Positions 1 to 4,971 of a stretch of 5,213 nt of DNA are shown in pieces. The position numbers and the translations under genes were made by a program. Origin of the DNA: Gammaproteobacteria bacterium (GTDB lineage: Bacteria; Pseudomonadota; Gammaproteobacteria; Steroidobacterales; Steroidobacteraceae); assembly GCA_025350345.1 (NCBI GenBank), contig JANXYA010000196.1, positions 1 through 5,213 of the forward strand, in the 5' to 3' direction. Under the pieces are notes generated by a model that made no database searches, had not been told where the DNA came from, and saw only the letters and a program-made list of their open reading frames with translations. The first letter of the stretch is position 1; each line of letters begins with the position of its first letter.

Positions 1-1
1 C

Positions 2-169
2 AACATTGTCAATATTGAAGATATAGCCGTTTGTGCCGATGTCGAAGTCGCGCCAGATGCTGATATTGAACGGGTACAGGCACGGATTTGGTTTGAAATC
101 GAAAGCTATTTTAATCCGCCTGTTTTGTTTTATAGCTTGCAGGAATTGATGGCAAGCGAATCGCCGTGA
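2..169 (+). CDS. C-terminal fragment of a baseplate J-like (phage tail / contractile injection) protein, truncated by the window edge and at a junction
   Basis: The open frame enters from the left edge and gives 55 residues before a TGA. It reads NIVNIEDIAVCADVEVAPDA, then an acidic/aromatic stretch (IWFEIESYF), and ends NPPVLFYSLQELMASESP. From memory, the order 'valine-rich strand, APDAD, helix with IWF.IE.Y, PPV.FYSL.ELM' is the C-terminal pattern of baseplate J/gp47-type proteins in tailed phages and extracellular contractile injection systems, which form the wedge around the tail hub. Family members usually continue past the FYSL.E segment with a short tail ending in an acidic/GP stretch. 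Here the frame stops after about five residues, exactly where a different gene begins in another frame, so the end is probably artificial. GC is about 41% across 1-150, far below the rest of the window. The family call is a motif memory and is only moderately secure. That the segment is coding and foreign to its neighbours is more secure. Confidence 0.5.
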   Translation, partial: NIVNIEDIAVCADVEVAPDADIERVQARIWFEIESYFNPPVLFYSLQELMASESP

Positions 170-591
170 TCGGTACGGGTGCCAGTGCTATACAGGTAGT
201 GCCGGCCATCGCGGATCGGGTTGAGACGGTCGGAATATTCCAGCGTTCGGCGCCCTGGATCGGCCCGTTCGAGAAGCTTCGGCTGGAGGTGCCGCCGCCC
301 CTCCAGCAGCCCTTCGTGCCCACGCACGAGGCGATGCGCGCCCTGAATTTGAGTCGGGGACGGCCGGCGCACGAACTGGCAGCCGACCTGCGCCGCGCCT
401 TCTCGGGCATCGTCGCGGGCAACGTCAAGGAGCAGGGCGTCGCGGCCATTGCCCGTCACGGGCCCTACGAATTGCGCGGTGACACGGCGATCATGCGCCT
501 GCTGGACCGGTTGCTGAGCGCATTTGTGCAGCAGCAGCGAATGAAGCTGCCGGGCAGCCGCTATAAGCCCTGTTACCGGCTGGTTGCCTGA
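148..591 (+). CDS. Flavin-containing / Baeyer-Villiger-type monooxygenase fragment (NADPH-binding segment), 5'-truncated and with an unrecognised C-terminus
   Basis: From about 148 the frame reads DGKRIAVIGTGASAIQVVPA and then VGIFQRSAPWI. This is the second Rossmann (NADPH-binding) motif of class B flavoprotein monooxygenases, with the GxGxxA fingerprint GTGASA and the following FQR(S/T).PW block. The N-terminal FAD domain is absent; a TAG lies in frame at 133-135 and the sequence before about 150 belongs to another gene. A GTG at 166-168 could be called as a start, but it sits inside the Rossmann strand and would not give a working enzyme. After the PWI block about 110 residues follow with strong GC3 coding bias, yet I do not recognise the later BVMO landmarks, such as the ATG(F/Y) motif near the end of the nucleotide-binding domain. 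The frame closes at TGA 589-591 after SRYKPCYRLVA. It is either a broken gene, a chimera, or a divergent family member with a shortened C-terminus. I infer it makes no functional oxygenase as it stands. Confidence 0.6.
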   Translation, partial: DGKRIAVIGTGASAIQVVPAIADRVETVGIFQRSAPWIGPFEKLRLEVPPPLQQPFVPTHEAMRALNLSRGRPAHELAADLRRAFSGIVAGNVKEQGVAAIARHGPYELRGDTAIMRLLDRLLSAFVQQQRMKLPGSRYKPCYRLVA

Positions 592-693
592 ACTCTAGGC
601 ACCAGGCGCAGGCCCCCGCGAGCTGAGATGCAATACGCGTTGTGCGTGCGTGTCAGTGTGACCCAGTTCCTCTCCCGCCCGGGCCAACCCCCG

Positions 694-717
694 TACCCTC
701 CTTCAAGGCAAAGGGTA
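694..717 (+). promoter_or_regulatory. Inverted repeat overlapping the ribosome binding site of the 74-aa gene
   Basis: TACCCT (694-699) is the exact reverse complement of AGGGTA (712-717), with 12 bases between. The right arm contains the AAGGG that would act as the ribosome binding site for the ATG at 725. Folding of the transcript would therefore hide that site. Six base pairs with a 12-base loop is only modestly stable, and the inner bases CCTT/AAGG could pair instead, so this may be chance. Confidence 0.25.
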
Positions 718-724
718 AGCGCAC

Positions 725-949
725 ATGAGCAAGTACGAACCGCCGACGCGCCCGGACGGCGCCAAGGGCGACGCGGGCAGCACCCCGGCACCTGAAGGTG
801 GCGCTGAGGCCTACGCGCGCTGGCTCGAACACATGCAGCGCACACGCGGCCGCCACGCCGCCATCACCCGCAATCTCTACACCTGGTCGAACTACAAGAA
901 CTGGGCGGACAAGGTCCGCACCAGCTGGGATCCGGACTCAGGCAAGTAG
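725..949 (+). CDS. Small hypothetical protein, 74 aa
   Basis: I do not recognise this family. The start ATG at 725 is preceded by AAAGGG at 710-715, about nine bases upstream, which is a usable ribosome binding site. The product is soluble-looking with no signal peptide or membrane segment. Residues 1-27 are Pro/Gly/Ala/Asp-rich and probably disordered (MSKYEPPTRPDGAKG...). From about residue 28 a helix-prone, tryptophan-containing and basic part follows: AEAYARWLEHMQRTRGRHAA, then NLYTWSNYKNWADKVRTSW. Four tryptophans and a set of Arg/Lys suggest a small folded binding module. Its last 12 bases overlap the 3' end of the minus-strand ParA gene tail to tail. Codon choice matches the GC-rich neighbours, and the internal stretch lacks the low-complexity look of a shadow frame. 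A link to the ParA protein is only a guess from position. Confidence 0.65.
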   Translation: MSKYEPPTRPDGAKGDAGSTPAPEGGAEAYARWLEHMQRTRGRHAAITRNLYTWSNYKNWADKVRTSWDPDSGK

Positions 950-1639
950 ATTCGGCCGCGCCGCAGGTGCCGGCGCCGCCCGACGCGACGGCTCATCCAG
1001 CCAGGCCAGTAATGGCGCCCAGCTTTCCAGGTCCTCACTCGCCTGATGCGGCTTCATTTCGTGCAGGCTCAGTCCCTGGTCGGCGCCCCGTATATAGTTC
1101 TGTGAGTCACGCAGTGTCGTGACGATCGGGATGTGGAGCGTCTCCAGGAACCGGGTGAGGGAGCCGTACATCAGCGTATTGCGGCGCACGCGATTGGCGA
1201 TGATCGCCAGGCGGTTTTCGCTACGGCGTACCTTGGCCACCAGCAGCAGGTTGGTGATGCAGCGCGAGCAGGCGTGGATATCGATGTCCGAGGGCAGCAC
1301 CGGCACCAGGATCTTGTCGGCCTGGGCCGTCAGCTCCGGCATATCGTGGGCGTCGAGTCCGGCCGGGGTATCGACGATGATGCGGCCGGTGCCGTCCGGA
1401 ATGCGCAGCTGGAAGGCGCGCGTCACCCGGCTGTCGCGCTCGGAGGTGCTGATCAGGTGGATGGCCGGCTGGCCGGGCTGGCGCTTGCGCACCCACTGAG
1501 TGGCCGACGCCTGGGGGTCATAATCGATCAGCGCCGGCCGATCGCCCTGGAGCGCGTAGTAGCCCGCCAGGTTGACGGCGATGGTGGTCTTGCCCGAGCC
1601 GCCCTTGGGATTCAGGACGACGATCCGCTGCATGCGCAT
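938..1639 (-). CDS. Orphan ParA/MinD-type deviant Walker ATPase, 233 aa
   Basis: The protein is a P-loop ATPase of the ParA/MinD (SIMIBI) class. It carries the deviant Walker A box KGGSGKTT at residues 12-19 with signature Lys12, the A' motif DYDPQ at 39-43 with Asp41, and the Walker B box IIVDTPAG at 87-94 with Asp90. Such proteins dimerise on ATP, bind DNA or membrane non-specifically, and position cargo such as plasmids, chromosomes, chemoreceptor arrays or microcompartments. At about 230 residues, without an N-terminal helix-turn-helix, it fits the short ParA forms (type Ib-like or chromosomal orphans) rather than self-repressing P1-type ParA. The block TTLRDSQNYIRGADQGLSLHEM near 174-195 reminds me of a chromosomal ParA subgroup in gammaproteobacteria. 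The C-terminal 15 residues are an Ala/Pro/Arg tail. No parB lies beside it. ATG at 1639 is the longest start, but ATG at 1633 (residue 3) has GGGG spaced about eight bases upstream and is the likelier start. A palindrome precedes the gene. Confidence 0.92.
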   Translation of the reverse strand: MRMQRIVVLNPKGGSGKTTIAVNLAGYYALQGDRPALIDYDPQASATQWVRKRQPGQPAIHLISTSERDSRVTRAFQLRIPDGTGRIIVDTPAGLDAHDMPELTAQADKILVPVLPSDIDIHACSRCITNLLLVAKVRRSENRLAIIANRVRRNTLMYGSLTRFLETLHIPIVTTLRDSQNYIRGADQGLSLHEMKPHQASEDLESWAPLLAWLDEPSRRAAPAPAARPNLLA

Positions 1640-1646
1640 TACCCCG

Positions 1647-1660
1647 AAGCGAGCTCGCTT
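1647..1660. promoter_or_regulatory. 14-bp perfect palindrome upstream of the ParA gene, candidate operator
   Basis: AAGCGAGCTCGCTT is its own reverse complement over all 14 bases. It ends eight bases before the outer ATG (1639) of the minus-strand ParA gene and 14 before the inner one (1633). A perfect palindrome at this spot could be a binding site for a dimeric repressor, or a hairpin just before the ribosome binding site. No loop bases are available for an RNA hairpin without opening the centre, which favours a DNA operator reading. Only one copy was found, so a parS role is not supported. Confidence 0.4.
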
Positions 1661-1792
1661 ATGTCAGAGCATCAGCCTACGCAGCGCGGACCCCGGCTGC
1701 AAGCGCGTTGCACGCCTTAGGGCTGTGAGCCACAACACGGCGCCGGGCGCGCGCAGCTTCTACGATGGTCGCAACCCTAAAGGAAACCGCCC

Positions 1793-1873
1793 GTGGAAGT
1801 ATTGCTGCTGTTCTGGGACGAGATGGATGACTGGTTCGGCGCCGCCCGCCACATGCTGCGCAACCTGACTTGA
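1793..1873 (+). CDS. Candidate 26-aa small protein upstream of htpG
   Basis: A GTG at 1793 is preceded by AAAGGAAA (1778-1785) at near ideal spacing, one of the best ribosome binding sites in the window. The frame reads (M)EVLLLFWDEMDDWFGAARHM, then LRNLT and a TGA at 1871-1873. The peptide begins with a hydrophobic run (VLLLFW), then an acidic WDEMDDW, then a helix-prone basic end, so it could form one amphipathic helix. It is too short for a membrane-spanning segment with typical flanks. I do not know a family for it, although similar short LxLxWDE peptides seem familiar from gammaproteobacteria; that memory is weak. It lies between the divergent ParA gene and htpG, and its stop codon overlaps the htpG promoter -35. 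It may instead be a leader peptide or non-coding. The good ribosome site is the main argument for it being real. Confidence 0.5.
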   Translation: MEVLLLFWDEMDDWFGAARHMLRNLT

Positions 1874-1897
1874 TTTAGGGGGCGTTCGGCCCCATAA
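1869..1897 (+). promoter_or_regulatory. Sigma-32 (RpoH) heat-shock promoter for htpG
   Basis: CTTGAT at 1869-1874 matches five of six bases of the sigma-32 -35 core CTTGAA. After 15 bases comes CCCCATAA at 1890-1897, which matches the -10 consensus CCCCATnT apart from the last base. The spacing lies in the usual 13-17 range. Transcription would begin near 1903-1905, giving a leader of about 37 bases to the htpG start at 1942. htpG is a known RpoH target in Escherichia coli, so the site is expected. The G/C-rich spacer and the -10 could also fold as a short GGGGC/GCCCC hairpin. Confidence 0.75.
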
Positions 1898-1941
1898 AAC
1901 GCACCTCTCCGGAGCTGTTCCGGTCACGAGGGCGTTTTCCG

Positions 1942-3822
1942 ATGACCCAAGCACGCCAGACGCACGGCTTTCAGGCCGAAGTGCGCCAGCTCCTGCAGCT
2001 GATGATCCATTCACTGTACAGCCACCGGGAGATCTTCCTGCGTGAGCTCATTTCCAATGCCTCGGACGCCAACGACCGCCTGCGCTTCCTTGCCCTCAGC
2101 GCCCCGGAGCTGCTCGCCGAGCATCCTGAGCTCGCCATCTGGATCGACTTTGATGCCAAGGCCGGCACACTCAGCGTGCGCGACAACGGCATAGGGCTGA
2201 GCCGGGAAGAGGCCATATTGCATCTGGGCACGATTGCCAAGTCCGGCACCGCCGAGTTCTTCGGCCGCCTGACCGGGGACCAGCAGCGCGATGCGCAGCT
2301 GATCGGCCAGTTCGGCGTCGGCTTCTACTCCGCGTTCATCGTCGCCGAGCGCGTCGAGGTCTTCAGCCGCCGCGCGGACCTGCCGGTGACGGAGGGCGTG
2401 CGCTGGGAGTCGAGCGCCGATGGGGAATTCACGGTGGAGACCGTGGAGCGTGCCGCGCGCGGGACGACCGTGGTGCTGCACCTCAAGGCCGACGCCCGCG
2501 AATTTGCCGACCCCTGGCGCCTGCGCACGCTGGTGCGTCGCTATTCGGATCACATTGCCTTTCCGGTGCGCCTGCCCAAGGAAGGGGCGAACCTCGAATA
2601 CGAGGTCGTCAACCAGGCGCAGGCCCTGTGGGCGCGGCCGCGCACTGAAATCAGCGATGACGAGTACCGCGCCTTCTACCGCCACATCGGCCATGACGGG
2701 GCCGATCCGCTGATCTGGAGCCACCACCGTGTCGAGGGCAAGCGCGAGTACACCACGCTGCTGTACGTGCCCTCGCAGGCCCCGTTCGACCTGTGGCAGC
2801 GCGACGCGGCGCGCGGACTGAAGCTCTATGTGCGGCGGGTGTTCATCATGGACAACGCCGCGCAGTTCCTGCCCCTGTACCTGCGCTTCATCAAGGGGGT
2901 CATCGATTCGAGCGACCTGCCGCTGAACATCTCGCGGGAACTCCTCCAGCAGGACGAGCAGGTCGAGGCGATGCGCAGCGCGCTGGCGCGCCGGGCGCTG
3001 GATCTGCTGACGAAACTGGCCGGCGAGGACGCCGCGAACTACGCCATTTTCTGGAAGGAATTCGGCCGCGTGCTCAAGGAAGGCCTGAGTGAAGACCCGT
3101 CCAACCGCGAGCGCATCCTGCCGTTGCTGCGCTTTGCCAGCACCGCCAACGCCGGCGAGGAGGAGAATGTCAGCCTCGCCGACTACCTGGCGCGGATCAA
3201 GCCGGGCCAGGAGCGGATCTACTACGTCATCGGCGAGAACCACGCGGCTGCCCGCGGGAGCCCCCATATCGAGCTGCTGCGCAAGCGGGGCGTCGAGGTC
3301 CTGCTGCTGGCGGACCGCATCGATGAGTGGGTGATGGGCCAGCTCGGCGAGTACTCGGGCAAGCGCTTCAAGGATGCGGCGCGCGGCGACCTGCAACTCG
3401 GCGCGCTCGCCGACCTGGGCGATGAGGAGCGCGCCGATGCCGCGCTCAAGGGAAGCAAGGGGCTGCTCAAGCGCTGCAAGGACGCCCTGGGCGAGCGGGT
3501 CCGCGAGGTGCGCCCCAGCGCGCGGCTGGAGGATTCACCGGCCTGCCTGGTGCGCGATGAAAGCGCGCTGTCTGAATCGATGCGGCGCCTGCTGCAGGCC
3601 CAGGGCCAGACGCCCCCCGCGACGGAGGCGACGCTGGAGCTCAACGTTGCCCATGCGCTGGTCCGCTACCTGGACCAGCTGGGCAAGGGCGAGGATTTCG
3701 ACGATCTGGCCCGCTTGCTCTACGATCAGGCCTGCCTGACGGATTCCGGCCAGGTGGAACAGCCCGCTGAGTTCACCCGCCGCCTCAACCGCCAGCTCGT
3801 GCGCCTGGCCGGGGCGCATTGA
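1942..3822 (+). CDS. htpG: Hsp90-family molecular chaperone HtpG, 626 aa
   Basis: This is the bacterial Hsp90, a cytosolic homodimeric ATP-driven chaperone acting late in folding with DnaK. The length matches the family (E. coli about 624). The N-terminal GHKL ATPase domain (residues 1 to about 215) holds the opening block HGFQAEVRQLLQLMIHSLYS, the helix RELISNASDA with catalytic Glu35 and Asn39, DNGIGLS with Asp81, the lid segment near 95-115, and GQFGVGFYSAF at 122-132. The middle domain shows LKLYVRRVFIMD (293-304), the RFIKGVIDSSDLPLNISREL block with Arg332, expected to reach the ATP gamma-phosphate, and WKEFG.VLKEG. The C-terminal dimerisation domain (about 495-626) has the LE.N..H.LV motif near 565-575. 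It lacks the MEEVD tail of eukaryotic forms, as expected. GAGGG at 1928-1932 serves as ribosome site about nine bases before the ATG. It is the first gene of a heat-shock operon with msrB and a hydrolase. No key residue is missing. Confidence 0.98.
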   Translation: MTQARQTHGFQAEVRQLLQLMIHSLYSHREIFLRELISNASDANDRLRFLALSAPELLAEHPELAIWIDFDAKAGTLSVRDNGIGLSREEAILHLGTIAKSGTAEFFGRLTGDQQRDAQLIGQFGVGFYSAFIVAERVEVFSRRADLPVTEGVRWESSADGEFTVETVERAARGTTVVLHLKADAREFADPWRLRTLVRRYSDHIAFPVRLPKEGANLEYEVVNQAQALWARPRTEISDDEYRAFYRHIGHDGADPLIWSHHRVEGKREYTTLLYVPSQAPFDLWQRDAARGLKLYVRRVFIMDNAAQFLPLYLRFIKGVIDSSDLPLNISRELLQQDEQVEAMRSALARRALDLLTKLAGEDAANYAIFWKEFGRVLKEGLSEDPSNRERILPLLRFASTANAGEEENVSLADYLARIKPGQERIYYVIGENHAAARGSPHIELLRKRGVEVLLLADRIDEWVMGQLGEYSGKRFKDAARGDLQLGALADLGDEERADAALKGSKGLLKRCKDALGERVREVRPSARLEDSPACLVRDESALSESMRRLLQAQGQTPPATEATLELNVAHALVRYLDQLGKGEDFDDLARLLYDQACLTDSGQVEQPAEFTRRLNRQLVRLAGAH

Positions 3823-3838
3823 GCGGAGGACAGACCCG

Positions 3839-4240
3839 ATGAAGGATGACATTCCAGACGACGCGGAGCTGCGCGCGCGGCTGACGCCGCTCCAGTATCA
3901 CGTGACCCGGGAAAAGGGCACCGAACGGGCCTTCACCGGCGCCTACGCGCATCACAAGGACGAGGGCCTGTACCGCTGCGTGTGCTGCGGCGCCGAGCTG
4001 TTCAGCTCCGCGACCAAGTACGACAGCGGCTCGGGATGGCCGAGTTTCTGGCTGCCGCTCGCCGGCGAACGGGTGCGCACCCATACCGACCGCTCGCTCG
4101 CCATGGTGCGCACCGAGGTCAGCTGTGCGCGCTGCAACGCGCACCTGGGCCATGTGTTCGATGACGGCCCGCGCCCTTCGGGCCGGCGCTACTGCATCAA
4201 TTCCGCCTCGCTGGATTTCGCGCCAGGCGAAAAAGCGTGA
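3839..4240 (+). CDS. msrB: Peptide-methionine (R)-S-oxide reductase MsrB, 133 aa
   Basis: The enzyme reduces the R epimer of methionine sulfoxide in proteins back to methionine, usually with electrons from thioredoxin, in the cytosol (no signal peptide is seen). The SelR domain is complete. Zinc ligands are the two CxxC pairs, Cys47/Cys50 (YRCVCCGAELF) and Cys96/Cys99 (SCARCNAHLGHVF). The nucleophile is Cys119 in RRYCINSASL. His102 and His105 and the GWPSF block (66-70) frame the active site. The position that holds the resolving cysteine in many MsrB enzymes (SGCGWPSF) is Ser65 here (SGSGWPSF), so recycling must use another cysteine, perhaps the extra Cys49, or act directly with thioredoxin. 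Length is normal for a stand-alone MsrB. GGAGGA at 3825-3830 is a strong ribosome site eight bases before the ATG. It lies 16 bases after htpG, so probably co-transcribed from the heat-shock promoter. Confidence 0.97.
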   Translation: MKDDIPDDAELRARLTPLQYHVTREKGTERAFTGAYAHHKDEGLYRCVCCGAELFSSATKYDSGSGWPSFWLPLAGERVRTHTDRSLAMVRTEVSCARCNAHLGHVFDDGPRPSGRRYCINSASLDFAPGEKA

Positions 4241-4243
4241 CCA

Positions 4244-4921
4244 GTGGGCAGTCCAGGCGCTCCCGCCGCCATCATTGACGGGCCGGCCGGCCGGCTCGAG
4301 GCGCTGATCGAGGAGCCGGCGGCAGGCGTCCCGCTGCGCTTCAGCGCCGTCGTCTGCCATCCCCATCCGCTCTTTGGCGGCACCCTGCACAACAAGGTGG
4401 TGCATACCCTGGCCCGCTCGCTGCGCGATGGCGGTGCGGTGACGCTGCGTTTCAATTTTCGCGGCGTCGGCGCGAGCGAGGGCAGTCACGATGAGGGCGT
4501 GGGCGAGAGCGCGGACGCGCTCGCCGCGGTGGCCTGGGCGCGCGCACGCTGGCCCAGCGTACCGCTCCTGCTGGCAGGATTTTCCTTTGGCGCCGCGGTG
4601 GCGATTCGCGCTGCGGCAGCGGCTGATCCGCTGTGGCTGATCAGCGTCGCCCCGGCGGTCGATCGCGTCAGCTTCGCGGGCCTGGAGATGCCGCAATGCG
4701 ACTGGCTGATCGTCCAGGGCAGCGCCGATGAGATCGTCGCGCCGGAGAGCGTGCGCAGCTGGGCCGCGCGCATGGCGCCACAGGCCCGCGTGCGGATGCT
4801 CCCGGGTGTCGGGCACTTTTTTCACGGCCGGCTGCATGAACTGCAGGCGTGCATCGGCGAGGAATGGCCCGCCGGCACCAAACAAAGGGCCCGGCACCTG
4901 CAGGCAGGTCCGGGCCCTTAA
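4244..4921 (+). CDS. Alpha/beta-hydrolase of the HPHP..GG family (COG2945-like), 225 aa
   Basis: A serine hydrolase of the alpha/beta fold. After a short N-terminal strand comes the family signature VVCHPHPLFGGTLHNKVV (36-53), then LRFNFRGVGASEG (68-80), the nucleophile elbow GFSFG with Ser114 (112-116), an acid at Asp162 in GSADEIVAP, and the catalytic His191 in GVGHFFHGRL. This is the order Ser-Asp-His expected for the fold. Family members are cytosolic; their physiological substrate is generally unknown, and esterase or thioesterase activity is the usual guess. The GTG start lies only three bases after the msrB stop with a weak upstream AGGCGA, which points to translational coupling. An ATG nearer the 5' end is not available before the conserved core. 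The last residues (about 214-225, RQ/HLQAGPGP-like) are encoded by a transcription terminator hairpin and are probably an unstructured extension. No signal peptide or membrane segment is seen. Confidence 0.88.
   Translation: MGSPGAPAAIIDGPAGRLEALIEEPAAGVPLRFSAVVCHPHPLFGGTLHNKVVHTLARSLRDGGAVTLRFNFRGVGASEGSHDEGVGESADALAAVAWARARWPSVPLLLAGFSFGAAVAIRAAAAADPLWLISVAPAVDRVSFAGLEMPQCDWLIVQGSADEIVAPESVRSWAARMAPQARVRMLPGVGHFFHGRLHELQACIGEEWPAGTKQRARHLQAGPGP
4885..4919. terminator. Strong hairpin terminator, convergent
   Basis: AAGGGCCCGG (4885-4894) pairs perfectly with CCGGGCCCTT (4910-4919). Beyond a bulged C at 4895, five more pairs (ACCTG with CAGGT) close a CAGG loop. On the minus strand the stem is followed by TTTGTTTGG, a fair uridine tract, so it works best for the HU-like gene. 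On the plus strand the tail is only TTAAG, so for the htpG operon it would be a weaker stop. It lies inside the hydrolase reading frame, whose stop codon begins on its last base. Confidence 0.75.
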
Positions 4922-4932
4922 GAATGGCGACT

Positions 4933-4955
4933 AAAACCGCACCAGACGATGCGGT
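4933..4955 (-). terminator. Small hairpin with T-run after the HU-like gene, possible first terminator
   Basis: ACCGCA (4936-4941) and TGCGGT (4950-4955) form a six-pair stem with an eight-base loop. On the minus strand the stem runs directly into TTTTAG, the look of a short intrinsic terminator, 17 bases after the HU-like stop codon. With the larger hairpin at 4885-4919 it would make a tandem terminator. Six pairs and a short T-run make it weak alone. Confidence 0.4.
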
Positions 4956-4971
4956 AAATGCCAGTGGAGCT

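Noticed and set aside
598..616. GGCAC...GC pattern resembling a sigma-54 promoter before the 74-aa gene
   Set aside because: The -12 element lacks the TTGC core and the spacing fit is poor, so it looks like chance in GC-rich DNA.
1660..1710. TTGCAG-N17-TAGGCT on the minus strand as a sigma-70 promoter for the ParA gene
   Set aside because: Only three of six bases match in each box, too weak to report as a feature, although the place and spacing would be suitable.
1133..1720. Long plus-strand open frame (195 codons) opposite the ParA gene
   Set aside because: It mirrors the high-GC3 ParA gene and its product shows no recognisable motif. The minus strand carries complete Walker A, A' and B motifs, so this is a shadow.
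1879..1893. GGGGC-GTTCG-GCCCC hairpin as a terminator for the small ORF
   Set aside because: Only five base pairs and no T-run follow, and the right arm is the -10 of a good sigma-32 promoter, which explains the C-run better.
592..1939. parS-like centromere sites for the ParA protein
   Set aside because: Only one palindrome (1647-1660) is present, it does not resemble the canonical TGTTTCACGTGAAACA site, and there is no repeated cluster or parB.
2011..3396. Minus-strand 461-codon open frame inside htpG
   Set aside because: It is antisense to a perfectly conserved Hsp90 frame, as is usual in GC-rich DNA. The Leu/Arg/Ala/Val-rich product has no family motif.
3785..4897. Minus-strand 370-codon open frame across msrB and the hydrolase
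   Set aside because: It crosses two genes with intact catalytic motifs on the plus strand and has a low-complexity Arg/Ala/Gly/His-rich product, so it is a shadow.
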